Assembly: GCF_034058155.1 (NCBI RefSeq) | Contig: NZ_CP139148.1 | Span: forward strand, 4,030,001-4,094,000 | DNA length: 64,000 nt | Reading direction: 5' to 3' | DNA from: Flavobacterium sp. KACC 22761 | GTDB lineage: Bacteria > Bacteroidota > Bacteroidia > Flavobacteriales > Flavobacteriaceae | The notes under the pieces: generated by a model | Told to the model about the DNA's origin: nothing | The model's database searches: none | Seen by the model: only the letters and a program-made list of their open reading frames with translations | Shown here: positions 7,960 to 16,991 of the stretch, piece by piece | Position numbering within the stretch: the stretch's first letter is position 1 | Layout of the letters: each line of letters starts with the position of its first letter | Program-made: the position numbers and the translations under genes

Positions 7960-8761
7960 ATGAAAGTTACGATTACTCATATTGATACGGCTTGCGTGTT
8001 GATAAACATTAACGGATTTAAGATTTTGACCGATCCGACATTAGATAAAAAAGATGGATTTTTTCCGCAATATGTCAGCAGCCCAATGGCATTTTCAAAA
8101 AAATATATCAATCCTTTCCTTATCAAATGAAGAAATTGGCAAGATTGATTTGGTTTTGTTGAGTCACGATCATCACAGCGATAATTTAGACAAAAAAGGA
8201 AGGATTTTTATTCAAACAGTTCCAATTGTTCTTTCTACGAAAGATGCTGAAAATCGTTTAAAAAATACCAATACAATTGGTCTTGATAATTGGCAAGAAT
8301 ATGCCGTTGAAACAGAAAAAGTGAAAAATCTAAAAATCACCGCAATTCCAGCCCCACATACTAATATTAAAAGATTAGATAAAATAATGGGCAAAGTGAT
8401 AGGTTTTACAATAGAATTTGAAGGACAAACAAAGGGCTGTATTTATATTTCTGGAGACACAGTCCTTTTTGATGGAATTTACGAATTGGAAAAAAAGAAA
8501 AAAGTAGATGTTGCAATTTTGCATTTGGGTGCAGGCGCATTTCCGTATTTAAAAAAGAATTTGCGAGTAACTATGAATGGTGAAGAAGCAATTGCAACAA
8601 CAAAACTTTTAAAACCGAATGTTGTAATTCCAATACATTATGAAGGTTGGTGGCATTTTAAGCAATCTGCAAAATCCTTAAAAAGTGAAATTGAAAAATC
8701 TGAAGTAAAAGAGCAATTTTTATGGCTTAAAAGTGGAAAGGAAACCATTTTGGCATATTAA
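7960..8761 (+). pseudogene. MBL-fold (UlaG-like) metallo-hydrolase broken by a frameshift
   Basis: From the ATG at 7960 the first 50 or so codons give a typical metallo-beta-lactamase-fold N-terminus (MKVTITHIDTACVLI, GFKILTDPTLD). This frame ends at a TGA at 8128-8130. The rest of the protein, including the metal motif LLSHDHHSDN and the later VVIPIHYEGW, is in the next frame up to 8761. Removing one T from the CCTTTCC at about 8113-8119 restores a continuous protein (YINP then SLSNEEIGKIDLV). It lies just after the broken Crp/Fnr gene, which probably regulated it. An ATG at 8054 exists in the second frame but would lack the N-terminal strands. Confidence 0.8.
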
Positions 8762-8782
8762 ATCGTTATAACAAAACATAAA

Positions 8783-8816
8783 AAAAGCTCTGAAATTTAG
8801 ATTTTCAGAGCTTTTG
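8783..8816. terminator. hairpin terminator
   Basis: AAAAGCTCTGAAA ... TTTTCAGAGCTTTT lies between the converging broken hydrolase gene (plus) and signal peptidase gene (minus). Confidence 0.75.
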
Positions 8817-8837
8817 ATCTTTTAGGATTATTGATAA

Positions 8838-10442
8838 TTAAGCCACTATTTTTCGCTTTTTTATAAATTTGTTTACGATGGTACAAAGAACAATAAAAAC
8901 AATAAAATGTATTAAATAGGACTTTGGTTCGTTTCCGTTCACTACAGAAAAAACGCGATTCCATCTTACTTTATTGATGCCAACACCATCTTTGTCCCAG
9001 CTGAACCAAATAAAAACGGGCTTGCCAATAACGTGATCAAAAGGAACAAATCCCCAAAATCTTGCATCTAAAGAGTTTTGACGGTTATCGCCCATCATCC
9101 AGTAATAATCTTGTTGAAAAGTGTAAGTAGCAGCTGGTTTTCCGTTTATGATAATTTTTTTGCCATCAATTTTCAAGTCATTGTGCTCATATTCCTGAAT
9201 AATTCTTTTATAAAAAGGCAATGTTTCTAGAGTCAATTGCACTGTTTTTCCTTTTTTAGGAATATAAATCGGACCAAAATTGTCAATATTCCATCCCAAA
9301 GACGGAATGTGCGGAAAAACGCCTCCATCTTCGCCCTTTGGCGTCAATTGTTTTTTAACCCCTTTTACAGCAGGATTATTTGCAATCAGTTTAGCTTCTT
9401 CATCTGTCAATGTCAAAAAATATTCACCGGTATTCGTCAAAGCAAAAGCTCCATTTTCATATCGGAGACCTTCTCTTGCGCCATATCTGTGAACAAGTGC
9501 TTCTTGATCAATTGTTTGACCTTTTGTGTCAATCAGAAAATTATATTGTGGCTTTGCGCTTTTGGGCAATATTGATAATTTTCCATTAATGTAAATATAG
9601 CCTTGACGGATTTCTAAAGAATCTCCAGGAATGCCCACACATCTTTTAACTAGATTTGTTTTTTTGTCGATTGGTTTATAATAATTTCGATCTGGATGAA
9701 AATTATCCATATCGCGTAATGTGTCTGCAGGCTGATTGAAAACTACAATTTCATTTCGTTGAATGGTTTCAATGGCAGGAAATCTAAAATAAGGCAATTG
9801 CAACTTGTTTAACAATGATGTTTCTTTTTTTGTCACATCATCATTAAATAAATATGATTTTTTGCCCAAAAAAGGAATTGAATCATGCACCATTGGCAAT
9901 GCAACTGTGGTCATAGGAGTTCTTGAACCATAATTAAATTTGGTTACAAACAAAAAGTCTCCCGTGTATAATGTTTTCTCTAATGATGAAGACGGAATGG
10001 TAAATGGTTGTATGATATAGGTATGCACCAATGTTGCAACAACAATTGCAAATATAAGAGAACCTATAGTCTCTTCTGTTTTAGATTTGGGCGTTAAATC
10101 TCTATTTTCAATATAAGTGAGCTTTTCAGAATAGTTTATAAAAGCGATATACAACCCCAAAGTCACTAAAACTAGTATAGTGTCTTTTGTAGTGTTTTTT
10201 CCAAAACTTCGTATAATTTCAATCCAAAACACCGGAATCACTAACAGATTAATAATAGGAATGAAAAGCAAAACAACCCACCAACGCGGGCGTTTTATGA
10301 TTTTCATCATTACCACCAAATTATAAATTGGTACAAATGCCTCTATAGGTTTTCTTCCCGCTTTTATATAAAGTTTCCAAGTAGATAATCCATGAATGAT
10401 TTGCAATATAAAAATAAAGAGGAGCCATTGTGATAAATTCAT
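8838..10442 (-). CDS. lepB: signal peptidase I
   Basis: A 534-residue membrane protease of family S26. The N-terminal third has several membrane segments (residues about 1-140), an extension usual in Bacteroidota LepB. Box B (PFTIPSSSLEKTLYTGD) contains the nucleophile Ser near residue 153. The general-base Lys is in NLVKRCVGIPGDSLEI, and box E is MMGDNRQNSLDARFWGFVP. The periplasmic domain is interrupted by a long insert between the Lys region and box E. A final membrane segment (LIHFIVFIVLCTIVNKF) closes the protein. It removes signal peptides from exported proteins. It is monocistronic. Confidence 0.93.
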   Translation of the reverse strand: MNLSQWLLFIFILQIIHGLSTWKLYIKAGRKPIEAFVPIYNLVVMMKIIKRPRWWVVLLFIPIINLLVIPVFWIEIIRSFGKNTTKDTILVLVTLGLYIAFINYSEKLTYIENRDLTPKSKTEETIGSLIFAIVVATLVHTYIIQPFTIPSSSLEKTLYTGDFLFVTKFNYGSRTPMTTVALPMVHDSIPFLGKKSYLFNDDVTKKETSLLNKLQLPYFRFPAIETIQRNEIVVFNQPADTLRDMDNFHPDRNYYKPIDKKTNLVKRCVGIPGDSLEIRQGYIYINGKLSILPKSAKPQYNFLIDTKGQTIDQEALVHRYGAREGLRYENGAFALTNTGEYFLTLTDEEAKLIANNPAVKGVKKQLTPKGEDGGVFPHIPSLGWNIDNFGPIYIPKKGKTVQLTLETLPFYKRIIQEYEHNDLKIDGKKIIINGKPAATYTFQQDYYWMMGDNRQNSLDARFWGFVPFDHVIGKPVFIWFSWDKDGVGINKVRWNRVFSVVNGNEPKSYLIHFIVFIVLCTIVNKFIKKRKIVA

Positions 10443-10561
10443 ATTTACGAAGTTTTATTGGTTGTTTTCTTTGAACAAAATCTATATTGATTCTGTATAT
10501 GTAGCTTTTTATAGAAATTGTTACATAATAAAAAGAGTCAGTATAAATCAAAACAAAAAAT

Positions 10562-10600
10562 AAAAAAGCACAGAAAACAAATTATTTTCCGTGCTTTTTC
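10562..10600 (-). terminator. terminator of the M28 peptidase gene
   Basis: AAAAAGCAC-A-GAAAA paired with TTTTC-C-GTGCTTTTT lies just beyond the stop of the minus-strand M28 peptidase gene. Confidence 0.7.
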
Positions 10601-10622
10601 GATACTTTATAATGTACTTATG

Positions 10623-11927
10623 TTATTTCAATTGAGTAGTATTTACCCTTGTTGGTGTATCTTTTCCGCTTATAATCGAAGAAGAACTTGCTGCAATTGA
10701 TTTTATTATTTGGGTCATATTATCAATGTCTAACGTTTCAAATTCATCATCGACTGTATGATACGTTAGCTCATTATCCATTTTTGAAGTAGAGATAGTA
10801 TGGGCAGGAACTCCAAGCCTTGCTAATGTCGCGTTATCTGAACGGTAAAATAATTGTTGGTCTGGATAAGGATCTGGGTAAAATGTAAAACTCGTTCCCT
10901 TTAAATTATTTTGTAAAATCTGCCCCATATCCGATTTTTCGTAGCCTGTAATGTAAGCAGAGTTTTTCCCCCATTTAGATTCTGTTCCTATCATTTCAAT
11001 ATTGAACATCGCAATCACTTTTTCTGGCACAAGCTGTTTCGAAAAATATTTGGCTCCATAACCGCCTATTTCTTCAGCGACAAATGTGGTAAAAATAATA
11101 GTTCGCTCGTTGTTATTTTGTTTTTTAAAATATTTTGCAAGCATAATTACTGCAGTTGTTCCAGCAGCATCATCATTAGCGCCGTTATAAATTGAATCTG
11201 TTACAGTATGCGGAGCACCTTCTTCAGGAGAGCCTACTCCTAAATGGTCATAATGCCCTGAAAAAATAACATACTCATCTGGTTTAGTTTTTCCGGGTAA
11301 CATTCCAACAACATTATTTAATGTTTTTTTGGAAATTGTATTTGTCAATTCAACCGAAAAAGTGGTCGCTTCTGTGGTGCCAAAAACAAACATAATGGTA
11401 TTGTTTCCAGGATTAGCATTTATTCGATCAATATGCTGGATATTTGGTAAAACATTATCAAATGAAGGGTCAACTAGTACCAAAAGGTTTTTCGGACTTT
11501 TGTAATATTCATTAAATTTCTGGCCAATGTTATCCCCTTTATTGATTTTTACAATAGAAATATCGCTTTTTTCGGTTAAGGAAACTTGCGGAAGGTATGA
11601 GAATGTTACAACTTGATTATTGTTGATTTCTTTGCCATCAATCGTAATTTTTGAAGAAATGGCTTTAGAGGCCGTCATCGAAAATTCTTGTCTGTAATTT
11701 GCTGCTCCATTGAAAGTTTGCAAACCAATTTTTTTAAACTCTGATTCTATAAAGGCTGATGCTTTGTCAATACCGGGAGTAAAAGTTCTCCTGCCCTGCA
11801 TATCATCGGCCGAAAGTATTTTCTCAATACGAGTTACTTCCTTGGTTGTTATAATTTTATCACTCGATTGTCCATGTACATTCAAATATAGACTTAGAAC
11901 AAAAATACTTGCAATAATTTTTTTCAT
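10623..11927 (-). CDS. secreted M28 family metallopeptidase
   Basis: A 434-residue exported aminopeptidase-like protein. A signal peptide (to about residue 19) is followed by a pro-region. The zinc-binding motifs are visible: FSGHYDHLG (first His/Asp), NGANDDAAGT (bridging Asp), FVAEEIGGYG (the EE pair), and a late His in AHTIS or TYHTVDDE. Members cleave N-terminal residues in the periplasm or outside the cell. The TACATTTG at 11961-11968 (minus strand) upstream is a good -7 box, but I see no -33 element at a standard distance. The neighbour lepB is on the same strand but separated by a terminator. Confidence 0.88.
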   Translation of the reverse strand: MKKIIASIFVLSLYLNVHGQSSDKIITTKEVTRIEKILSADDMQGRRTFTPGIDKASAFIESEFKKIGLQTFNGAANYRQEFSMTASKAISSKITIDGKEINNNQVVTFSYLPQVSLTEKSDISIVKINKGDNIGQKFNEYYKSPKNLLVLVDPSFDNVLPNIQHIDRINANPGNNTIMFVFGTTEATTFSVELTNTISKKTLNNVVGMLPGKTKPDEYVIFSGHYDHLGVGSPEEGAPHTVTDSIYNGANDDAAGTTAVIMLAKYFKKQNNNERTIIFTTFVAEEIGGYGAKYFSKQLVPEKVIAMFNIEMIGTESKWGKNSAYITGYEKSDMGQILQNNLKGTSFTFYPDPYPDQQLFYRSDNATLARLGVPAHTISTSKMDNELTYHTVDDEFETLDIDNMTQIIKSIAASSSSIISGKDTPTRVNTTQLK

Positions 11928-12146
11928 ATTTTACTTTTATAAATAACATTTTGGTTGAACCAAATGTACGCTATTTATTTGCAAAACTTTAAAACGATTG
12001 AAATTTGAAGGAAATTTCGATGAAGTAGGATGTGGAAATCCGTCTCTATTAAGTTTGTAAATTGATATCTAAATATTCTTATATTCGTTAAAGAGCTACA
12101 AAATAAATTTTACTAATTATCAACTTAACTACGATTGAATCCAAGC

Positions 12147-13445
12147 ATGAGAAAATGGAATATAATTATGTGTAAATCTATTATGGTCATTTTATTTGTT
12201 CTATTTGGAACTCAAACTTTAGTTGGACAAAATAATAACGATAATTTAAATGATTGGGATAAGATTGTTATTTGTGATGCTTATAGAGGTTGGTCAAATT
12301 TCGAAAACAACTTTCAGATCAAAAGGCAAGATCTTTTGCTTACATCATTAGAAAAACCAGACTCAATAATCAAAAAAATTGATCCTAAATCAGTTTCTGA
12401 AATACTTAAATTGATTAAAAGCAAAAATGATTCTGTTTCTTCTTTTAAAAATCCATTGATTTCTTTTGGAAGAGATTCTCTTTGGCTTGTTGATAATGCA
12501 GAAAAACTCTGGAAAAATTATAGAAAAAATAGAGAAACAACTGAAGAAATTGATTCTATCGCAATCGCTACATTAAGGAACTACAAAAAAGCGAATCAGG
12601 CTGCTTCATCTATTCAAGGTTCACATTGGACAGATGATTATCCTGTGATTATTTTTCATGCCATAAAAGGAAATGACACACTTTCCGCATATTCATATGG
12701 GCAATATTCTTATATGTTGCCATGGAACACAAACAAAGGAAAAATTTATAATTCAAAAATTTCAGAGCTAATTGCTGCAATATTGCCCGATAAGTTTCCA
12801 AACAATAAGGAAAGATTGAGTGGGATAAATTTTAACAGCACATTGGTTAAAGCAGTCTATGAATCTTTTCTTGAAGAGAAAGAAAATTATATAGAAGCTA
12901 AAAATACATTTCCTAGGACTTTCAAAATTTTAGAAAAAAAATTTGAAATTACGAAAGCAGAAATTATGGATATGTCTTCAATTGAGTGGGGTGGCGACTC
13001 AGGAAAGGAATGCTTAGAAATGTCTTTAAAGGATTTATCAATTTCAAAAAACATTGAATTTTATACAATTTCTGGTGTAAACGAAATATTTAGTACTAAG
13101 AAATCGATTATTACTAAAAAAAACGATTTACTACATTTATTGCGAGGAAATCCTGTCTATAGATATACTTTAAATTGTGATAATTGTTTAGGCCAAATAC
13201 ATTGGGTCAAATCTAAATCTTTAAGCAGGGAAGCAAAAAATAGTTTTAAAGGATATTTAGAGGAAAATGGGATAGATAAAAATAAGTACGATGGTAATTA
13301 TAAGAATGCGATTTTTTTTGAACTGACGGAATACAGAAATTCAAAGAAAAGCTTTTCTCGCTGGATTTTCCTTGAAAATGGAACCTCGTTATTGTGGCAA
13401 TTGCGTGGAGATTTTTTTAATGGATTTTCCAAAAGAATTTTCTGA
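12147..13445 (+). CDS. hypothetical secreted protein
   Basis: About 432 residues, with an N-terminal signal (SIMVILFVLFGTQTLVGQ) followed by a hydrophilic, Asn/Lys/Ser-rich protein. I do not recognise a domain. Two short motifs stand out: an NCDNCLGQIHW segment near residue 345 with a CxxC pair, and WGGDSGKECLEM near residue 280. The frame extends upstream to a TTG at 12135; the ATG at 12147 is preferred, and a second ATG at 12168 would still keep the signal peptide. It stands alone. High AT content and lack of a recognisable family would fit an accessory gene, though that is inference. Confidence 0.65.
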   Translation: MRKWNIIMCKSIMVILFVLFGTQTLVGQNNNDNLNDWDKIVICDAYRGWSNFENNFQIKRQDLLLTSLEKPDSIIKKIDPKSVSEILKLIKSKNDSVSSFKNPLISFGRDSLWLVDNAEKLWKNYRKNRETTEEIDSIAIATLRNYKKANQAASSIQGSHWTDDYPVIIFHAIKGNDTLSAYSYGQYSYMLPWNTNKGKIYNSKISELIAAILPDKFPNNKERLSGINFNSTLVKAVYESFLEEKENYIEAKNTFPRTFKILEKKFEITKAEIMDMSSIEWGGDSGKECLEMSLKDLSISKNIEFYTISGVNEIFSTKKSIITKKNDLLHLLRGNPVYRYTLNCDNCLGQIHWVKSKSLSREAKNSFKGYLEENGIDKNKYDGNYKNAIFFELTEYRNSKKSFSRWIFLENGTSLLWQLRGDFFNGFSKRIF

Positions 13446-13714
13446 AAACCAAGGTTATGTATGTAAGGAAATTAAATTATGAAAAATTCATTGTTTGGAT
13501 TTGCAATTTGCGTATCTACAATGAACATAATACAACTTCGGAAAAAAAAAGACTAAAAAAACTCCTTAATTTCTTAATGAATTTTTACCTCACATCGAGT
13601 TCTGATTTTATGATGTAAAGCTTGGTAAAATTTAAGGAATGCCTTATGCCGAGATATGAACGCGCTTTAGCTTGAAAGGACATTTTTTTATAAAAACATC
13701 ACTATTTCATATAA

Positions 13715-14296
13715 TTAATTCAAACTGATTTTATTTTTTTTAATGACTTTTCTCAAATTATTCAACGCATAACGCATCCTTCCTAATGCTGTATTTATGC
13801 TTATTTTTTTTTCTTCGCCAATTTCTTTAAAACTCATATTGTAATAAATTCGCATTATCACTATTTCTTTTTGTTCTTCAACAAGCTCTTCTATAAGTTT
13901 TTTTAAATCAATTTGAAGCTGGTCAGTGATTATTTTGTTTTCAATATCTAGAGCGTTATCAGCCATCATAGAAAAAATCGAAAATTCATCCTGATCTCTT
14001 CGCATTGGCATTCGTTTTATTTTACGAAAATGATCAACAATCAAGTTGTGAGAAATTCTCATAACCCAGGAAACAAATTTTTCTTCTTCCTTGTATGAAT
14101 TACGTTTAAGGGTTTCAATTACCTTAATAAAAGTATCTTGAAAAATATCATTTGCTATATCTCGATCCTTAATTTTCGAATATATAAAACCATAAATTCT
14201 AGATTCATGTTTGTTGATTAATTTGGAAAGTGCTTCTTCATCGCCTTCTAGATACTTTTTTACTAATAAAGAATCGGGAATATTCAAATCGATCAT
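13715..14296 (-). CDS. ECF-type RNA polymerase sigma factor
   Basis: A 193-residue sigma-70 family protein. Region 2 lies at residues about 15-85 (ESRIYGFIYSKIKDRDIANDIFQDTFIKVI, then WVMRISHNLIVDHFRKIKR). A linker of about 35 residues precedes region 4 at about 130-185 (QKEIVIMRIYYNMSFKEIGEEKKISINTALGRMRYAL). Length and layout match the flavobacterial group related to RpoE/SigW. No anti-sigma gene is adjacent on either side. A TAATTTTG box lies upstream but lacks a well-placed -33 TTG. Confidence 0.9.
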   Translation of the reverse strand: MIDLNIPDSLLVKKYLEGDEEALSKLINKHESRIYGFIYSKIKDRDIANDIFQDTFIKVIETLKRNSYKEEEKFVSWVMRISHNLIVDHFRKIKRMPMRRDQDEFSIFSMMADNALDIENKIITDQLQIDLKKLIEELVEEQKEIVIMRIYYNMSFKEIGEEKKISINTALGRMRYALNNLRKVIKKNKISLN

Positions 14297-14494
14297 AACA
14301 TTAAATTTTTAATTTTTGGAATCGCAAAATTAAAAACGAAACGGATCTATCTTTTGGCTAATAAAGGTTTTAAAGTATTAAAATAAGCTTTTTTATACAA
14401 TGAAGATTTTCAGAACTGTTTATACTTCAGCAAAGCAGATTAAGAATATCAAAGCTAAAAAAGTGAATGATCATAAGAGGATTTTATGAAAACA

Positions 14495-14528
14495 AAAAAC
14501 TCCAAAATCAATGACTTTGGAGTTTTTA
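14495..14528 (-). terminator. terminator of the tRNA-Val transcription unit
   Basis: AAAAACTCCAAA ... TTTGGAGTTTTT lies just downstream (minus-strand sense) of the first tRNA-Val gene. Confidence 0.75.
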
Positions 14529-14535
14529 AATTCTG

Positions 14536-14610
14536 TGGGCGATGAGGGGTTCGAACCCCCGACCCCCTCGGTGTAAACGAGGTGCTCTGAACCAGCTGAG
14601 CTAATCGCCC
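14536..14610 (-). tRNA. tRNA-Val (anticodon TAC)
   Basis: The minus strand folds as a full cloverleaf: acceptor GGGCGAT pairs with ATCGCCC and discriminator A follows; D arm GCTC...GAGC; anticodon stem CCTCG/CGAGG around loop TTTACAC, giving anticodon TAC (UAC, valine); T arm GGGGG-TTCGAAC-CCCTC. The 3' CCA is not encoded. It is an exact sequence copy of the second gene 162 bp away. Confidence 0.95.
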
Positions 14611-14648
14611 TATTTTACTAGGTTGCTATCATTTTGTGATTGCAAGTG

Positions 14649-14678
14649 CAAATATACAGCTAGATTTTATATTTGCAA
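14649..14678 (-). promoter_or_regulatory. promoter of the first tRNA-Val gene
   Basis: On the minus strand, TTG (14676-14678), a 19-bp spacer, then TATATTTG (14649-14656). This matches the flavobacterial vegetative promoter TTG-N19-TAnnTTTG, about 40 bp ahead of the tRNA 5' end. Confidence 0.8.
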
Positions 14679-14697
14679 GTATTTTTATAAAATTTTG

Positions 14698-14772
14698 TGG
14701 GCGATGAGGGGTTCGAACCCCCGACCCCCTCGGTGTAAACGAGGTGCTCTGAACCAGCTGAGCTAATCGCCC
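14698..14772 (-). tRNA. tRNA-Val (anticodon TAC), second copy
   Basis: Same 75-nt sequence and cloverleaf as the gene at 14536-14610, including anticodon TAC and no encoded CCA. It has its own promoter, so the pair is a tandem duplication of a whole transcription unit and not a simple two-tRNA operon. Confidence 0.95.
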
Positions 14773-14810
14773 TATTTTACTAGGTTGCTATCATTTTGTG
14801 ATTGCGAGTG

Positions 14811-14840
14811 CAAATGTACAGTTAGATTTTGTATTTGCAA
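14811..14840 (-). promoter_or_regulatory. promoter of the second tRNA-Val gene
   Basis: On the minus strand, TTG (14838-14840), a 19-bp spacer, then TACATTTG (14811-14818), a perfect fit to the flavobacterial consensus and the same geometry as the promoter of the other copy. Confidence 0.82.
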
Positions 14841-14984
14841 GTGTTTTTGAGGAAAAAATTAAAAATAATTTAGAAAAAAAAATTAGCATTCTATTTTTCA
14901 GCGGATTAAAAAAGGAAAAAAAATACCCGTTTTCTTAATTTTAGTTAAAAATGGCAAACTCAAAACGGAAATTAGAATATTCTT

Positions 14985-15014
14985 TTGTATTCACTTGCTA
15001 TAATCATACCTTTG
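14985..15014 (+). promoter_or_regulatory. promoter of the ABC exporter gene
   Basis: TTG (14985-14987), a 19-bp spacer, TACCTTTG (15007-15014), ending 24 bp before the ATG at 15038. It matches the flavobacterial consensus fully. Confidence 0.78.
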
Positions 15015-15037
15015 TCGTACTTTAATTGTAAACTCCA

Positions 15038-16828
15038 ATGGCAAGATTTCAAGAAAATGATTTACCGAAAGCTAAATTAGACTCTAACTCGCTTCAAAAA
15101 GCACTCCGAATTTTTAAATACGCCAAAAATCACAAATGGAAATTTTTCCTAGGCTTGATTTTCCTTTTGTTAACCAGCGCCACTGCCCTTGCCTTTCCTA
15201 AATTAATGGGAATGCTTGTAGATTGCGTTACCAATAAAGATCTCGACAAGGCAAACGAAATTGCACTTGCATTAATGGGAATTCTAACTTTGCAAGCCAT
15301 TTTCTCTTTTTTCAGAATTTCACTTTTTGTAAACTTCACCGAGAATTCATTATCAAACATCCGTTTTGCATTGTATGAGAATTTGGTAAAACTGCCAATG
15401 TCTTTTTATTCGCAAAAACGTGTTGGAGAATTAAACAGCCGAATCAGTGCCGATATTTCGCAACTTCAAGATACTTTTACCACAACAATTGCCGAATTTT
15501 TACGTCAATTTATCTTGATTATTGGAGGTTTTGTTATTTTAGGAAGTATTAGCCCGAAATTGACTTTAATGATGTTGGCTATTGTTCCGGTTGTAGCTGT
15601 TGCGGCAGTGATTTTTGGAAGATTCATTCGTAAATACGGAAAAAAAACACAAGATAAAGTTGCCGAAAGCCAGGTAATTGTTGAGGAAACATTACAAGGG
15701 ATTAGCAATGTAAAAGCTTTTGCAAATGAATGGTACGAAATTCAACGTTATAAAAACAAAATCAAAGAGATTGTAAAAATCGCCATCAAAGGCGGGCAAT
15801 ACAGAGGATATTTTGCTTCATTTATTATTTTATGTCTTTTTGGATGCGTAGTTGCTGTAGTTTGGTACGGGATTACTTTGACCATCAGAGGTGAAGTTGA
15901 AGGCGTTGGAGATCTGATTTCTTTTGTCCTTTATACCACTTTTATTGGAGCTTCTTTTGGGGGAATTGCCGAAATGTATGCTCAAATTCAAAAAGCCGTT
16001 GGAGCAACAGAACGCGTTTTTGAATTGTTAGAAGAAACTCCAGAAGAAATCAATGCCAATCCTCATGCATCGAATATAGAAAAAATCAAAGGAAATGTAG
16101 CTTTTAAAAATGTCGCTTTCCATTATCCTTCAAGAAAAGAGGTTCAAGTTTTAAAAGATGTAAATTTCGAAGCTGAATTTGGACAAAAAATAGCAATTGT
16201 TGGTCCGAGTGGTGCTGGAAAATCGACTATTTCTTCCTTGTTATTACGTTTCTATGATATTACAGCTGGTGAAATTTTGGTTGATGGAAAAAACATTCAC
16301 GATTATGATCTAGAAAACCTTCGTGGTAATATGAGTATTGTGCCTCAAGATGTAATTTTATTTGGAGGAACCATCAGAGAAAATATTGCTTACGGAAAAC
16401 CTGATGCTACAAATGAAGAAATTATTGCAGCGGCAAAACAAGCAAATGCTTTCAATTTCATAGAAGGCTTCCCAGAAAAATTTGAAACTTTGGTTGGAGA
16501 ACGCGGTGTGAAGTTATCAGGCGGACAACGCCAGCGTATTGCAATTGCAAGAGCTTTGCTTAAAAACCCTAGTATTTTGATTTTGGATGAAGCAACATCT
16601 TCATTAGACAGTGAAAGCGAAAAACTAGTTCAAGAAGCTCTAGAAGTTTTAATGGAAGGAAGAACCAGCATCATTATCGCACACCGACTTTCAACAATTA
16701 GAAACGCTGATAAAATTCTAGTTTTAGATAACGGAAAAATTTCTGAAGAAGGAACACATCAAGAATTAATAAATCTAGAAAACGGGATTTATAAAAACTT
16801 AAGCAATCTTCAATTCAGCAACTCTTAA
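15038..16828 (+). CDS. ABC transporter, fused permease and ATPase (MsbA/exporter type)
   Basis: A 596-residue half-transporter. Six membrane helices occupy residues about 30-320. The nucleotide-binding domain follows, with Walker A GPSGAGKST, Q-loop region IVPQDVILF, signature LSGGQRQRIAIARALL, Walker B ILILDEATSSLD and the switch His in IIAHRLSTI. It would act as a homodimer in the inner membrane exporting a lipid, peptide or drug. The family cannot be narrowed from sequence alone; MsbA-like lipid flipping is one option. It is preceded by a clear vegetative promoter and followed by a hairpin, so it is monocistronic. Confidence 0.9.
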   Translation: MARFQENDLPKAKLDSNSLQKALRIFKYAKNHKWKFFLGLIFLLLTSATALAFPKLMGMLVDCVTNKDLDKANEIALALMGILTLQAIFSFFRISLFVNFTENSLSNIRFALYENLVKLPMSFYSQKRVGELNSRISADISQLQDTFTTTIAEFLRQFILIIGGFVILGSISPKLTLMMLAIVPVVAVAAVIFGRFIRKYGKKTQDKVAESQVIVEETLQGISNVKAFANEWYEIQRYKNKIKEIVKIAIKGGQYRGYFASFIILCLFGCVVAVVWYGITLTIRGEVEGVGDLISFVLYTTFIGASFGGIAEMYAQIQKAVGATERVFELLEETPEEINANPHASNIEKIKGNVAFKNVAFHYPSRKEVQVLKDVNFEAEFGQKIAIVGPSGAGKSTISSLLLRFYDITAGEILVDGKNIHDYDLENLRGNMSIVPQDVILFGGTIRENIAYGKPDATNEEIIAAAKQANAFNFIEGFPEKFETLVGERGVKLSGGQRQRIAIARALLKNPSILILDEATSSLDSESEKLVQEALEVLMEGRTSIIIAHRLSTIRNADKILVLDNGKISEEGTHQELINLENGIYKNLSNLQFSNS

Positions 16829-16892
16829 ATAAAAATTCCAATTTCAAAAAAAAAATCCAAATTCCAAATTTGGAAAAAAAACATAGGAACCA

Positions 16893-16925
16893 AACCCGAC
16901 AGGTTTTTAAAAACCTGTTGGATTT
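16893..16925 (+). terminator. hairpin terminator of a dispersed family
   Basis: AACCCGACAGGTTTTT followed by AAAAACCTGTTGGATTT, with a perfect 20-base palindrome at 16899-16918. A nearly identical hairpin lies at 26611-26642 after recQ. Confidence 0.65.
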
Positions 16926-16991
16926 AATCCAAATTCATAGTAATGACTAGTCCTAAATAATCGATACAGATTATTAGACAAATATATTTAA

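Larger units (their letters stand above)
14534..14857. repeat. tandem duplication of a 162-bp tRNA-Val unit
   Basis: Two direct copies with a 162-bp period, each holding tRNA plus promoter. The tRNA parts are identical. The non-coding parts differ at a handful of positions (for example GATTGCAAG against GATTGCGAG), so the duplication is not brand new. Confidence 0.85.

Noticed and set aside
8054..8761. Treating the metallo-hydrolase as an intact gene starting at the ATG at 8054
   Set aside because: The N-terminal strands needed for the fold are present just upstream in another frame, so a frameshifted gene explains the sequence better.
14399..14490. A 29-codon frame starting MKIFRTVYTSAKQIKN beside the tRNA genes
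   Set aside because: Too short, with no promoter and no family resemblance.
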